Below are positions 1 to 12,496 of a stretch of 64,000 nucleotides of DNA, piece after piece. The translations under genes were made by a program, and so were the position numbers. The notes beneath the pieces were generated by a model. It searched no databases. It had not been told where the DNA came from and saw only the letters and a program-made list of their open reading frames with translations. Source of the DNA: Comamonas denitrificans (GTDB lineage: Bacteria; Pseudomonadota; Gammaproteobacteria; Burkholderiales; Burkholderiaceae_C); the NCBI RefSeq assembly GCF_017368815.1, contig NZ_JAFNME010000005.1, positions 62,001 to 126,000 of the forward strand. The letters are read 5' to 3'. The number at the start of each line of letters is the position of its first letter. Position 1 is the stretch's first letter.

Positions 1-1625
1 TCTAGCGAGCCCTTGGTGGCCTGCTCACCATGCTGCTCGGCAGCCCACAGCGTCATGGCTTTGAGGCCCTCCAGCGCGGTGATACGCTGGTCCGGGCCAA
101 TGGGCACGCCGTCCCGCGAAATCCGATTGACCGCAGACCACAGCATAAACATCTGGTCCAGCGGGGCAACCACCGCGTCCGTGTGGTTGGTCGGGCGCAA
201 GCCCGCATCAATCGCATCACGCATGGGACTGATGTACATGGCTTGCGCTTTGCCACGGTTGTTAATGTGCGCTTGGGCAAAGTAGTAGGTGTGCAGTGTG
301 TAAAAGGACGGGCGAATGTTGTACTGCACAAACTGCCTAATCTGGTCTTTGCGCGCGAACTGCGCGTGAATGGCCGTCACATTGCGCGGCTTGCCCAGAT
401 CGGGGGCGGCGGCAAATTCATGCGCTGCGAGCAGGGAATCAATCGCTGCATCGCCATTGACGTGAAAGAGCACTGGCACATTCAAGTCGTACACCTGCTT
501 GAGCGCTTGGTTGATCACCGCCTGCGAAGCAATCAACTGCCCCTTCCAATCCTTTTCGCCGCCCGGCCCGCCCGTGAGGTAGGGGGTGGTGAAGGCAGCG
601 GTTCGCCCTTGCGGGGAGCCGTCAATGGTGATTTTGACCCCACCAATTTTCACCCGCTGCTGGTACTGCCCCCAGCTGGCCACCGGAAACTGGGTGAGGG
701 TATTTTGCAGATCGGTGATGAACGGGTAGGCAACCACATCAATGCTGTTGGCCCCGGCAGCGGCGGCGCGGTAAATGGTTTGCAACGCGCTCAGGTGCGT
801 GGCCCCCTCTTGCGCTGTGGTGATGCCCGCTTGGGCGTACATCTGGTGCGCGGCCTTGGTGCCCTCAATCTCTTGCTGCGGTGTCAGCGGCGCGGCTTTT
901 TCAAATATTGGCAAAAAAGCCGTTTCCATGATCAAACCGTAGGGCTCATTCGTCCCAGGCTTGCGCACGATGATGCCGCCGTCGGGGGTTTGGGTGTCCG
1001 CACCAATGCCGTAGAACTTTTGTGCCAAGGTGTTGAGCACCGTGCCGTGCATTGAGACGTGATCCACGCGCACCGGGTGGTTCGGGAAGGCACGATCGAG
1101 ATCGTCGCGATTGAGCAAACGCCCCTGGGGCATCACCGTATCGTCATAGCCGTAGCCCATGATCATTTCACCAGGCGCAATCTTGCGCTCTAGGGCAAAC
1201 CGTTGCAGTGCCGCAATGATGCTGGGGACATCTTGGCCCGGCCCTGCCGGTGGCGCGTACAACTTGGCCTGATGGGCCACCGAAAGCGCGTTGATGTAAT
1301 GGCTGTGGGCATCAATAAAGCTGGGCATCAAGGTTTTTCCGCCAAGATTGACCACCTGGGTGTGGGCCGCTTGGTGGTTTTTTTCGATCTCTGCTTGTGG
1401 GCCAACTGCCAAAATTTTCCCATCCCGAATGGCCAGTGCCTGGGCGCTGGGCTGCGCATCGTTGAGGGTGACGATATCGCCGCCCAGGTAAATCACTTGC
1501 GCCGCGCCGGAGGGTAAAGCCGACGCTGCCGCCAATGGCGCGGGCTGCTGTGCCAGCGTATGGCAGCCAGCCAGTGCGGCAGCGGCCAAACAGCCAATCA
1601 GCACGCGGGGATGCATCAATCTCAT
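1..1625 (-). CDS. Amidohydrolase family 3 lipoprotein (3' end outside window)
   Basis: The frame opens at an ATG at 1625 behind GGAGACACCC and stays open to the window edge, so the C-terminus is missing (541 codons visible). The N-terminus is a lipoprotein signal peptide with lipobox LAGC, Cys21 being the expected lipidation site. The mature part begins with the small beta domain of metal-dependent amidohydrolases (YLGGDIVTLNDAQP), followed by the metal-binding loop FIDAHSHY and, further on, HVNGDAA and NHTDAVVAP. This is the AepA/YtcJ-like amidohydrolase_3 type, which hydrolyses amide or ester bonds of unknown substrates. A lipid-anchored, envelope-located version is less usual. It stands alone, separated from greA by terminator-like hairpins. 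The substrate cannot be told from sequence. Confidence 0.85.
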   Translation of the reverse strand, partial: MRLMHPRVLIGCLAAAALAGCHTLAQQPAPLAAASALPSGAAQVIYLGGDIVTLNDAQPSAQALAIRDGKILAVGPQAEIEKNHQAAHTQVVNLGGKTLMPSFIDAHSHYINALSVAHQAKLYAPPAGPGQDVPSIIAALQRFALERKIAPGEMIMGYGYDDTVMPQGRLLNRDDLDRAFPNHPVRVDHVSMHGTVLNTLAQKFYGIGADTQTPDGGIIVRKPGTNEPYGLIMETAFLPIFEKAAPLTPQQEIEGTKAAHQMYAQAGITTAQEGATHLSALQTIYRAAAAGANSIDVVAYPFITDLQNTLTQFPVASWGQYQQRVKIGGVKITIDGSPQGRTAAFTTPYLTGGPGGEKDWKGQLIASQAVINQALKQVYDLNVPVLFHVNGDAAIDSLLAAHEFAAAPDLGKPRNVTAIHAQFARKDQIRQFVQYNIRPSFYTLHTYYFAQAHINNRGKAQAMYISPMRDAIDAGLRPTNHTDAVVAPLDQMFMLWSAVNRISRDGVPIGPDQRITALEGLKAMTLWAAEQHGEQATKGSL

Positions 1626-1725
1626 GGGTGTCTCCTGGTATTAAATGGCCCAAGCCATCTGGTAATCATTTGCTAATCGTCTGGTAACCGGCCAGGGTAC
1701 AGCAAAGTGGGCACCCATAAAGCCA

Positions 1726-1763
1726 AACACCCCAAGGCCAGGTTTGCCCGGCTTTGGGGTGTT
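1726..1763 (-). terminator. Hairpin between greA and the amidohydrolase gene
   Basis: A perfect 10-bp stem AACACCCCAA / TTGGGGTGTT (1726-1735 and 1754-1763) with an 18-nt loop. It lies downstream of greA and upstream of the amidohydrolase on the minus strand. There is no long T run, so this is a possible terminator only. Confidence 0.45.
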
Positions 1764-1787
1764 GCGAGGGTATAAAAGTATGAATTA

Positions 1788-1868
1788 AATAGCTTGTTCC
1801 GCTTATTTAATAAAGAATTAAAGGCTTTTTAAAGATAAAAGCCTTTAAATTAAAACGCAAACAGCTAT
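1788..1868. repeat. Palindromic intergenic element with inner terminator hairpin (greA 3' end)
   Basis: The outer arms AATAGCTTGTTCCGCTT (1788-1804) and AACGCAAACAGCTAT (1854-1868) are imperfect inverted repeats of the ATAGCTG..TGCGCTT motif that recurs in this window. Inside is a perfect 12-bp hairpin, TTAAAGGCTTTT / AAAAGCCTTTAA (1818-1829 and 1837-1848). The element begins about 10 nt after the greA stop and probably terminates greA transcription. Confidence 0.7.
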
Positions 1869-1876
1869 CAAATTTA

Positions 1877-2353
1877 TTAAATGTATTTCACCGACACAAT
1901 TTCGTAGCTGCGCTCGCCGCCGGGGGCCATAACAACGGCCACATCGCCCTCTTCTTTGCCGATCAGGGCGCGGGCAATGGGGCTGGAGACGTTGATCAGG
2001 CCAAACTTCAAATCGGCCTCGTCCTCGCCGACGATTTGGTAGGTCACCGCGGTGCCGGTGTCTTCATCTTCCAGATCAACCGTGGCACCAAAAACAATGC
2101 GGCCACCGGCATCCAGGGCGGAGGGGTCGATGATCTGCGCGGCCGAGAGCTTGCCCTCCACCTCCATGATGCGGCCTTCGATAAAGCCTTGGCGGTCTTT
2201 GGCGGCCTCGTATTCGGCGTTTTCGCTCAAATCGCCTTGGGCACGGGCCTCGGCGATGGCGGCGATCACGGCGGGACGCTCCACGGTTTTCAAGCGCTGC
2301 AGTTCTTCTTTGAGCTTTTCAGCGCCACGCTTGGTAATGGGCAGGGTTGCCAT
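1877..2353 (-). CDS. greA: Transcription elongation factor GreA
   Basis: 158 aa, exactly the usual GreA length. GreA inserts its coiled coil into the RNA polymerase secondary channel and stimulates cleavage of backtracked transcripts. The N-terminal coiled coil (about residues 1-75) carries the conserved tip region [16 protein letters not shown]. The C-terminal FKBP-like domain contains GEDEADL and [18 protein letters not shown] in the same frame lies 15 nt upstream, but it overlaps GGAGAAA, the ribosome binding site for the ATG at 2353; the ATG is therefore chosen and gives [14 protein letters not shown]. It follows carA-carB in the same direction but behind its own hairpin, so it is probably a separate unit. 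Confidence 0.97.
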   Translation of the reverse strand: MATLPITKRGAEKLKEELQRLKTVERPAVIAAIAEARAQGDLSENAEYEAAKDRQGFIEGRIMEVEGKLSAAQIIDPSALDAGGRIVFGATVDLEDEDTGTAVTYQIVGEDEADLKFGLINVSSPIARALIGKEEGDVAVVMAPGGERSYEIVSVKYI

Positions 2354-2387
2354 AACGAGTTTCTCCACAAATTAAACGCACAAAAGC

Positions 2388-2420
2388 AAACCGCCGCGCA
2401 AGCAATTGACGCGGCGGTTT
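2388..2420 (-). terminator. Terminator hairpin between carB and greA
   Basis: A perfect 11-bp GC-rich stem AAACCGCCGCG / CGCGGCGGTTT (2388-2398, 2410-2420) with an 11-nt loop. It lies 76 nt after the carB stop and 35 nt before the greA start, on the minus strand. The 3' side reads GGTTTGCTTTTG, moderately T-rich. It probably separates carAB from greA. Confidence 0.65.
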
Positions 2421-2495
2421 TCTCAGGTATCGGCGGCTATTATGCCCCGTTTATCGCGTTTTTAGTGCGATGAATTGGCCCGGACGGGCTGGCTT

Positions 2496-5743
<3,248 letters not shown>

Positions 5744-5744
<1 letters not shown>

Positions 5745-6919
5745 TATTTTTTCTCCTGGGTGGCTGCCATGGACGCAGTAAAGCGGTCAAACAAGTGGCC
5801 AATGTCGTTGGGGCCGGGCGCCGCTTCCGGGTGGCCCTGAAAGCTGAAGGCAGGCTTGTCCGTGCATTCAAAGCCTTGCAAGGTGCCATCAAACAAGCTG
5901 ATGTGGGTAGCGCGGACATTGGCAGGCAAAGAGTCGGTGTCCACCGCAAAACCGTGGTTCTGGCTGGTGATACACACATGGCCGTTGGCCAGGGTTTTGA
6001 CAGGGTGGTTGCCGCCGTGGTGGCCATGCGCCATCTTGAAGGTCTTGGCCCCCAGCGCCAGCGCCATGATTTGGTGCCCCAGGCAAATGCCAAACAAGGG
6101 AATGCCTTGCGCCAAGAAGGTCTGCACTGCCGCAATCGCGTAATCGCACGGCTGCGGATCGCCAGGGCCGTTGGAGAGGAAAATACCATCCGGATTGAGC
6201 GCCAGCACCTCGGCCGCAGGCGTTTGCGCCGGCACCACCGTCAGCTTGCAGCCGCGGCTAACCAGCATGCGCAAAATGTTGCGCTTGACACCAAAGTCAT
6301 AGGCCACAACGTGAAAACGCGGGTTTTCCAGCTGGCCAAAGCCCTGGCCCAGCCTCCATTCGGTCTGTTCCCAGGCATAGGCTTCAGGGGTGCTGACCAC
6401 CTTGGCCAGATCCAGCCCCGCCATGCTGGGGGCGTTTTGCGCGGCAGCGATGGCGGCGGCGATGCGTTCGGGGGTGACCTGCTCACCAGCGGCCAAGCCC
6501 ACAATGGCACCGTTTTGCGATCCTTTTTCACGCAGCACGCGCGTTAAGCGACGGGTGTCAATATTGGCAATGGCCACCGTGCCTTGGCTGGTCAAAAATT
6601 CAGACAAACTTTGCTCGGCACGGAAATTGCTGACGGTCAAGGGCAGATCGCGAATGACCAGTCCAGCGGCCTGCACTTTGGCAGATTCCATGTCTTGCGC
6701 ATTGACACCGTAGCTGCCAATGTGCGGATAGGTCAAAGTGACGATTTGCTGGCAATAGCTGGGGTCGGTGAGGATTTCTTGATAGCCGGTCATGGCGGTG
6801 TTAAACACCACTTCTCCGACGGTAGTCCCTGTGCTACCGATGGAGTTGCCAATAAAGACCGTGCCGTCTGCGAGCGCCAAGATGGCGGAAGGGAACGCTC
6901 CCTGAAGAGACAAAAGCAC
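5744..6919 (-). CDS. carA: Carbamoyl-phosphate synthase small subunit (glutamine amidotransferase)
   Basis: 391 aa. CarA hydrolyses glutamine and passes ammonia to CarB. The N-terminal CPSase domain reads [16 protein letters not shown] and [17 protein letters not shown]. The C-terminal class I glutamine amidotransferase domain has the nucleophile motif [17 protein letters not shown] and the catalytic GHPEAAPGP. The start is a GTG at 6919 preceded by GGAGAACCCA, a good ribosome binding site; no nearby ATG is in frame. It is first in the carAB operon, and a perfect TATAAT lies about 130 nt upstream. Confidence 0.97.
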
Positions 6920-7039
6920 TGGGTTCTCCGAGTTGATTTCGGTTACGCCCAGCGTGTGCTTGACAACCTAGAGTTGTGCGGCAGCTTACAGCAGAAGTGG
7001 CCAAAAAACGACGCTAGGCGTAAAGTAGGTTAGCTGAAA

Positions 7040-7075
7040 GCCTCTCATTATAGCGACTCGCTCCTCACGTTTTGC
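7040..7075 (-). promoter_or_regulatory. Candidate carAB promoter
   Basis: On the minus strand the 171-nt gap before carA holds a perfect -10 hexamer TATAAT (7047-7052). At 17-nt spacing the -35 position reads GCAAAA, a weak match. Transcription from here would give a leader of about 120 nt before the GTG start. This is a candidate read from sequence only. Confidence 0.45.
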
Positions 7076-7090
7076 GCATGCCATTCGGGA

Positions 7091-7873
7091 TTACCCGACT
7101 TGCTTGCAGGCCTGTAGCGCACTGGCGTGCAAACAAATGGCTGCTGCGGCAGCGACATTGAGCGACTCCTCGCCCCCAGGCTGGGCAATGCGCACCCACA
7201 GCTGGGCCTGGCTGGCCACCTCAGGGCCTACGCCCTGCCCTTCATGGCCCATGGCCCAGGCGCACGGCCAAGGCAAATCGGCCTGGTGGAGAAACGCGCC
7301 TTGGTGCGAGCTGGTGGCCAGCAGCGGCACATTCAGCTGGGCAATATCGGCTGCACTGGCCGACTCCACCAGGTGCAAACCAAAATGCGCCCCCATGCCA
7401 GCGCGCAGCACCTTTTGGCTCCACAACGCTGCCGTGCCTTTGAGCGCCAGCACCTGGGCAAAGCCAAAGGCACTGGCGCTGCGCAGCATGGCGCCAACGT
7501 TGCCGGCATCTTGCACCCGATCAAGCACCAAGGTGGCCACCCCCGGTTGCAACTGGGTGGCAGCCCCTTGCCAGGGCAAGATGAAACCCATCTTGGCGGG
7601 GGACTCCAGGGCGCTGATCTCGGCAAACAAGGCATCCGGCAGGATTACAACTTTGCTAGCTGTTTGCGCCCATTCTTTCGATGTTTCAGACCAATAAGAG
7701 TCTGAAAACACCGCTGTATCAGCGCGAAGCCCTCTTGTAAGTGCAGCACGGCACAGGTGATCGCCCTCCAGCCAGACATAGCCCAAGCGCCGGTAAGCAC
7801 TGGCCTCGCGGGCCAGGCGCTTGAGGTCTTTGATAAATCCGTTGTCACGGGAGGTGATGGTGATGATTTTCAT
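7091..7873 (-). CDS. TrmH/SpoU-family RNA 2'-O-methyltransferase
   Basis: 260 aa. SPOUT (alpha/beta-knot) enzymes transfer a methyl group from SAM to a ribose 2'-OH of tRNA or rRNA. The N-terminal substrate-binding part (about 1-105, [14 protein letters not shown]) is of the SpoU_sub_bind type. The knot carries the three family motifs: [30 protein letters not shown] and [16 protein letters not shown]. The ATG overlaps the rnhB stop by 4 nt (ATGA), so it ends the lpx cluster. In enterobacteria dnaE occupies this place. The RNA target is unknown. A stretch at 7656-7669 resembles the arm of the local palindromic repeat. Confidence 0.9.
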   Translation of the reverse strand: MKIITITSRDNGFIKDLKRLAREASAYRRLGYVWLEGDHLCRAALTRGLRADTAVFSDSYWSETSKEWAQTASKVVILPDALFAEISALESPAKMGFILPWQGAATQLQPGVATLVLDRVQDAGNVGAMLRSASAFGFAQVLALKGTAALWSQKVLRAGMGAHFGLHLVESASAADIAQLNVPLLATSSHQGAFLHQADLPWPCAWAMGHEGQGVGPEVASQAQLWVRIAQPGGEESLNVAAAAAICLHASALQACKQVG

Positions 7874-8499
7874 AATGCCTTTTCTCCTTGCCCGGCCCCT
7901 TGGCTTTGCAGCGCCCGGGCCACCGGAGCAAAACTGCGCCGGTGTGCCGAAGTGGCCCCCAGCCGGGCCAAAGCCTGCATATGCTGCGCTGTGCCATAGC
8001 CTTTGTGCGCGGCAAAGCCGTATTCGGGATAGCGCACATCAAACTCGGCACACCAGCGATCACGCGTGACCTTGGCCAAAATAGAGGCCGCCGAAATCGC
8101 CGGCACCAGCAAGTCGCCCTTGACAATCGCTTCGCCCTGCACCGCCAGGCGTGGCAGGCGGTTGCCGTCCACTTGCACCAAGGCCGGTTTTAAGCGCAGG
8201 CCTTCCACCGCCCGCTGCATGGCCAGCATGGTGGCGTGCAAGATGTTTAACTGGTCAATTTCTTCAACGCTGGCCTGCGCCACGCAAAAGCACAAGGCTT
8301 TGGCGCGAATTTCATCAAACAAGGCTTCGCGGCGTTTGGCGGTGAGTTTTTTCGAGTCAGTCAGACCGGCAATGGGCTGCAGCTCGTCCAAAATGACCGC
8401 AGCAGCCACCACGGGCCCCGCCAAAGGGCCACGCCCCGCTTCATCGACCCCGGCCAACAAACCTGCGCAGGGCCAGGGCAAACCAATTTGCTCAGGCAT
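7870..8499 (-). CDS. rnhB: Ribonuclease HII
   Basis: 209 aa. RNase HII nicks RNA-DNA hybrids at embedded ribonucleotides. The N-terminal block [19 protein letters not shown] supplies the Asp-Glu catalytic pair. [11 protein letters not shown] and the later DGNRLP and [12 protein letters not shown] blocks complete the family signature. The ATG at 8499 lies inside the lpxB coding end (8-nt overlap), and its stop overlaps the next gene by 4 nt. This is the standard position of rnhB after lpxB. Confidence 0.96.
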   Translation of the reverse strand: MPEQIGLPWPCAGLLAGVDEAGRGPLAGPVVAAAVILDELQPIAGLTDSKKLTAKRREALFDEIRAKALCFCVAQASVEEIDQLNILHATMLAMQRAVEGLRLKPALVQVDGNRLPRLAVQGEAIVKGDLLVPAISAASILAKVTRDRWCAEFDVRYPEYGFAAHKGYGTAQHMQALARLGATSAHRRSFAPVARALQSQGAGQGEKAL

Positions 8500-9673
8500 A
8501 AATCAAAGTCTCAATGGCTTGTGCCGCCAAGGTAGAAGTATCACGCAGCAAGGACTGGTGCAAGGCCGCAAAGCGATCCTGCACCGCCGCCACCTGGGGC
8601 GCGGCCTCGGGGGTCAGCCACTGCTGCACCGCATCGGCCAGGGCGGCCGGGGTGGCGCGGTCTTGCAGCAATTCCGGCACCACAAAATCCTGGCACAAAA
8701 TATTCGGTAGCCCCACCCAGGGCTGCAATTGCTTGCGCCGCATCAACCGCCAGCTGATCGGGTGCATGTGGTAGCCAATCACCATCGGGCGTTTGAACAA
8801 GGCCGCCTCCAACGTGGCCGTGCCGCTGGCAATCAAGGTGCAATCGCACGCCGCCAAGGCCGTGTGCGACTGGCCGGGCAGCAACTGCACGCGGTCGCTC
8901 AAGCCCAACTCACTGAGCAAGGCCTGGAGCTGGTCATACAAAGCGGGCACGGCGGGCAGCAGCACTTGCAGTTGCGGCAGGCGCTGCAGCAGCAAGGCCG
9001 TTGCCTGCAAAAAAGGCCGCGCAATGTATTGCACCTCCGCGCGGCGGCTGCCGGGCAGCACGGCCAGCACCGGGGCATCCATGGCCAAGCCCAAAGCCTG
9101 CCGCGCCGCCTGCTTGTCGGGCTGCTCAGGAATTACCTGGGCCAAGGGGTGACCGACAAAAGTGGCCGCAATGCCTTGCGCAGCCAGCAAAGCGGGCTCA
9201 AACGGAAACAGGCACAGCACATGATCGGCCGCAGCACGAATTTTGTGGATCCGCTCAGGCCGCCAAGCCCAAATCGAGGGGCAGACAAAATGCACGGTTT
9301 TGATGCCTTGCGCCCGCAAGTCGCGCTCTAACCCCAGATTGAAATCGGGGGCATCCACCCCGACAAATACCGCTGGCCGCTCTTGCAGCAGCTGGCTGCG
9401 CAACGCAGAGCGAATTTTTAATATATCTCGCAGTTTTAGGAGGACTTCAAAGCTGTAACCGTGAACTGCCAAGCGCTCACTGCTATACAAAGCATGAAAT
9501 CCGCGCCGCTGCATCATGGCCCCGCCAATGCCATAGGCCTGCAAATCGGGCCAACGGCGCAGCAAGCCATCGAGCAGCAGGCCAGAGAGCAAATCGCCGG
9601 AGGTTTCTCCGGCGACCATGGCAATACGGGGTGGCTGAGGTGGCGTGACCGCCACAGGCATAGGATCAGGCAT
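8492..9673 (-). CDS. lpxB: Lipid-A-disaccharide synthase
   Basis: 393 aa from the ATG at 9673. LpxB condenses UDP-2,3-diacylglucosamine with lipid X (2,3-diacylglucosamine 1-phosphate) at the inner-membrane face to form the lipid A disaccharide. The GT19 features are [18 protein letters not shown] at the N-terminus, [24 protein letters not shown]-like [28 protein letters not shown] and [20 protein letters not shown]. The start is uncertain: a TTG at 9700 would add 9 residues and an ATG at 9661 is also possible; none has a clear ribosome binding site. It follows lpxA by about 40 nt in the same direction. Confidence 0.95.
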   Translation of the reverse strand: MPDPMPVAVTPPQPPRIAMVAGETSGDLLSGLLLDGLLRRWPDLQAYGIGGAMMQRRGFHALYSSERLAVHGYSFEVLLKLRDILKIRSALRSQLLQERPAVFVGVDAPDFNLGLERDLRAQGIKTVHFVCPSIWAWRPERIHKIRAAADHVLCLFPFEPALLAAQGIAATFVGHPLAQVIPEQPDKQAARQALGLAMDAPVLAVLPGSRRAEVQYIARPFLQATALLLQRLPQLQVLLPAVPALYDQLQALLSELGLSDRVQLLPGQSHTALAACDCTLIASGTATLEAALFKRPMVIGYHMHPISWRLMRRKQLQPWVGLPNILCQDFVVPELLQDRATPAALADAVQQWLTPEAAPQVAAVQDRFAALHQSLLRDTSTLAAQAIETLIYA

Positions 9674-9715
9674 GGCGATTAACGAAGTTCGTCGGCTCAA
9701 GGCGCCAAACAGGGT

Positions 9716-10507
9716 TTAGCGTGCAATGCCACGGGTCGAGGCCTGCAGAAAATCCTGCATCAAGGCCACATCGGCAGCAGCTTCGGGCGTTTTCTCGGCC
9801 AACGCTGGCAAGGCGGCCAAGGCCGCTTGCAAAGTCAGCCCCTGGCGGTACAGCAGCTTGTGCATGGTTTTGACTGCTTGAATCCGTGCCGGAGTGAACC
9901 CCCGGCGGCGCAAACCTTCGATATTGAAACTGCGCACAGCCAAAGGATTGCCATCGACCATCATAAAAGGCGGAACATCCTGAGAAATATGGCTGGAAAA
10001 TCCCGCCATGGCATGGGCACCAATACGGGTAAATTGATGCACCCCCGTAAGGCCACCCAAAATGACCCAATCCCCCACATGCACATGCCCCGCCAAAGTG
10101 GCATTATTGGCAAGAATGGTGTTATTGCCGACTTGGCAGTCGTGGGCAATATGCACATAGGCCATCACCCAGTTGTTATTGCCAAGCCGGGTGACCCCTT
10201 CGTCTTGCGCTGTACCGGTATTAAAAGTGCAAAACTCGCGAATAGTATTGCCATCGCCAATTTCCAAACGCGTGGGCTCACCGGCATATTTTTTATCCTG
10301 CGGCTGCGCCCCCAACGAAGCAAATTGAAAAATCTGGTTATTGCGCCCAATGCGGGTATGGCCCTCAATCACGCAATGCGGCCCAATGCATGTGCCTTCG
10401 CCAATCTCAACATCAGGGCCAATAATGCTGTACGCGCCCACCGACACCGATGGGTGCACCACGGCACCTTCGGCAATCAAAGCGGTAGAGTGAATGTGTT
10501 GCGACAT
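9716..10507 (-). CDS. lpxA: UDP-N-acetylglucosamine acyltransferase
   Basis: 263 aa. LpxA adds the first 3-hydroxyacyl chain from acyl-ACP to UDP-GlcNAc, the first step of lipid A synthesis. The N-terminal two thirds is a left-handed beta helix of hexapeptide repeats ([40 protein letters not shown]). The conserved catalytic-histidine region is seen as [14 protein letters not shown], followed by [19 protein letters not shown]. The C-terminal helical part contains [14 protein letters not shown]. The ATG at 10507 lies 10 nt after the fabZ stop; a longer in-frame extension upstream overlaps fabZ and is not conserved-looking. Confidence 0.97.
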   Translation of the reverse strand: MSQHIHSTALIAEGAVVHPSVSVGAYSIIGPDVEIGEGTCIGPHCVIEGHTRIGRNNQIFQFASLGAQPQDKKYAGEPTRLEIGDGNTIREFCTFNTGTAQDEGVTRLGNNNWVMAYVHIAHDCQVGNNTILANNATLAGHVHVGDWVILGGLTGVHQFTRIGAHAMAGFSSHISQDVPPFMMVDGNPLAVRSFNIEGLRRRGFTPARIQAVKTMHKLLYRQGLTLQAALAALPALAEKTPEAAADVALMQDFLQASTRGIAR

Positions 10508-10517
10508 AGGCAGCCGC

Positions 10518-10982
10518 TTACGCCTGCTTGTCCTGCTTATCAGGGCCAACGTAGCGCATGGTACACATCAGCTCGGCTTCGCAAGCGATTTCATCGCCGA
10601 CACGTGCAACACCTTTAAATTTCCAAATTCCGCCCCGAATGCGATCAATCGAGGCTTCCAAAAGCAGCTGGTCACCAGGCTCGACCGGGCGCTTAAAACG
10701 GGCCGAATCAATGCCGACAAAATAGTAGATATTATTTTCATCCGGCACTTGTCCCATGGCATCAAATGCCAGCAAACCGGCTGCCTGGGCCAAGGCTTCG
10801 AGCATCAAGACACCGGGCATGACCGGGCGGCCTGGAAAATGCCCCATAAAGAATGGTTCATTGAAAGTGACGTTTTTTACCGCCAAGATTCGTGCATTGC
10901 GCTCAAGCTCGACAACTTTATCAACCAGTAAAAACGGGTAACGGTGCGGCAGTTGTTTCAGGATTGCGTGAATATTCATCAT
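10518..10982 (-). CDS. fabZ: 3-hydroxyacyl-[acyl-carrier-protein] dehydratase FabZ
   Basis: 154 aa. FabZ dehydrates 3-hydroxyacyl-ACP in fatty acid elongation and so competes with LpxA and LpxD for the same pool. The hot-dog fold signature is clear: [13 protein letters not shown], the catalytic His region [20 protein letters not shown] with the catalytic Glu, and [13 protein letters not shown]. Two consecutive ATGs (10982 and 10979) follow GAGGATAAATAAAAAC; the first is annotated. It lies 4 nt after the lpxD stop, in the canonical lpxD-fabZ-lpxA-lpxB order. Confidence 0.97.
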   Translation of the reverse strand: MMNIHAILKQLPHRYPFLLVDKVVELERNARILAVKNVTFNEPFFMGHFPGRPVMPGVLMLEALAQAAGLLAFDAMGQVPDENNIYYFVGIDSARFKRPVEPGDQLLLEASIDRIRGGIWKFKGVARVGDEIACEAELMCTMRYVGPDKQDKQA

Positions 10983-10986
10983 GTTT

Positions 10987-11979
10987 TTATTTATCCTCTG
11001 TCAAAGCATTGAGTGCTTTTTCAAGTTTCTTAATTCGTTCGCGCAGTTGTGACAACTGCTTCAACGAAGCCGCATTTTTTTCCCATTCGGCATTGGTTTG
11101 AATTGGGAAAATTCCAGTATATAAATCCGGCTTATGAATGGAGCGCGTGACCATCGAAGTGGGTGAAATACTGGTGCCATCAGCGATTTGCAAATGCCCC
11201 AAAATATTCGCCGCCCCACCAATAGAGCAATGGGCACCAATTTTTGCGCTACCAGCAATGCCGGTATTGCCCGCAATCACCGTGTGCGCGCCAATTTTGA
11301 CGTTGTGGGCAATTTGCACCAGATTGTCGATTTTTACACCGTCGGCAATCACCGTATCATCCAAAGCGCCCCGGTCAATGCAGGTATTGGCACCGATTTC
11401 AACATCATCACCAATCACCACAGCACCTAGTTGCTCAATTTTTTGCCATTGGCCATTTTGTTTGGCAAACCCAAAGCCATCGGCACCAATAACCACGCCG
11501 GGATGCAAAATGCAGCGCTCACCGATGGTGCAGCCTTGGCCAATGTGCACCCGAGCGCGTAAAACCGTCTGCGCCCCCACAACGGCACCACGCTCGATGG
11601 TGCAATGGGGGCCAACGCTGGCAGAGGGATCAACCAGGGCCTCAGGATGCACCACCGCAGTTGGATGTACTCCTTGCGGCCAGGCAGGTGGTTGCTGGGC
11701 CTGCCACAGCTGGGTCAAGCGCGCAAAGTAGGCATAAGGATCGGGCGTGGTAATGCAAGCACCGTGGGCCAAAGCAGCCTCGCGCATGGCGGGCGCAACA
11801 ATGACGCAGGCCGCCTGGGTTTGCGCCAATTGGGCTGCGTAGCGTGGATTGTGCAAAAAGCTGATGCTGTGGGCATCGGCCGATTCCAAAGGGGCAATCC
11901 GGGTAATCGGAGTTTGGGGGTCTCCCCCCTCCAGACACCCTCCCAGAGCCGCCACAATTTGACCAAGCTGCAAACCCAC
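10987..11979 (-). CDS. lpxD: UDP-3-O-(3-hydroxyacyl)glucosamine N-acyltransferase
   Basis: 330 aa. LpxD adds the second acyl chain during lipid A synthesis. The N-terminal uridine-binding domain (about 1-100) contains [14 protein letters not shown] long left-handed beta helix follows ([36 protein letters not shown]). The catalytic histidine lies in [19 protein letters not shown]. The C-terminus is a helix ([20 protein letters not shown]), as usual. The start is a GTG at 11979, 13 nt after the skp stop and behind AAGGCGGG. Confidence 0.97.
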   Translation of the reverse strand: MGLQLGQIVAALGGCLEGGDPQTPITRIAPLESADAHSISFLHNPRYAAQLAQTQAACVIVAPAMREAALAHGACITTPDPYAYFARLTQLWQAQQPPAWPQGVHPTAVVHPEALVDPSASVGPHCTIERGAVVGAQTVLRARVHIGQGCTIGERCILHPGVVIGADGFGFAKQNGQWQKIEQLGAVVIGDDVEIGANTCIDRGALDDTVIADGVKIDNLVQIAHNVKIGAHTVIAGNTGIAGSAKIGAHCSIGGAANILGHLQIADGTSISPTSMVTRSIHKPDLYTGIFPIQTNAEWEKNAASLKQLSQLRERIKKLEKALNALTEDK

Positions 11980-11992
11980 GCCCTGACCCGCC

Positions 11993-12496
11993 TTATTTGG
12001 CGGCGTTCAAAGCTTTAATCACCTTGTCGGTGATGTCATGCTTAGGGTTAACGTAAACCGCTTCTTGCAAAATCACGTCGTACTGCTCGGCCTCGGCGAC
12101 CTGCTGCACGATTTTGTTTGCTTGGTCCAGAACCTTGGCCAATTCTTCGTTTTTCCGATTGCCCAGATCTTCTTGGAATTCACGGCTCTTGCGCTGGAAT
12201 TCACGGTCTTGCTCAACCAAGTCACGCTGCTTGGTCACGCGCTGGCTTTCCGACATGGTCGGCGCATCGCGCTCAAACGCATCGGAGCCGCGCTTTAAAT
12301 TGTCACGCAGAGCGATCAATTCCTTTTCGCGCTTGGAAAACTCTTGCTCTAACCTGGTTTGAGCAGCTTTTGCGGCATTCGCTTCGCGAAATACCCGATC
12401 GGTATTAACAAAACCAGCTTTAAAGTCAGCAAATGCCGAAAAGCTCAGACCGGCCAGCAAAGAAGCGGCGACGATGGTGCGAGTGAATTTTTTCAT
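11993..12496 (-). CDS. skp: Periplasmic chaperone Skp/OmpH
   Basis: 167 aa. Skp is a trimeric periplasmic chaperone that holds unfolded outer-membrane proteins on their way to BamA. A signal peptide occupies residues 1-23 (lysines, then [16 protein letters not shown], cleavage before [12 protein letters not shown]). Most of the mature protein is a long charged coiled coil with heptad-like Glu/Lys/Arg runs (about 40-125), the tentacles of the Skp jellyfish fold. The ATG shares one nucleotide with the bamA stop, so the chaperone is coupled to its client machine. Confidence 0.95.
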   Translation of the reverse strand: MKKFTRTIVAASLLAGLSFSAFADFKAGFVNTDRVFREANAAKAAQTRLEQEFSKREKELIALRDNLKRGSDAFERDAPTMSESQRVTKQRDLVEQDREFQRKSREFQEDLGNRKNEELAKVLDQANKIVQQVAEAEQYDVILQEAVYVNPKHDITDKVIKALNAAK

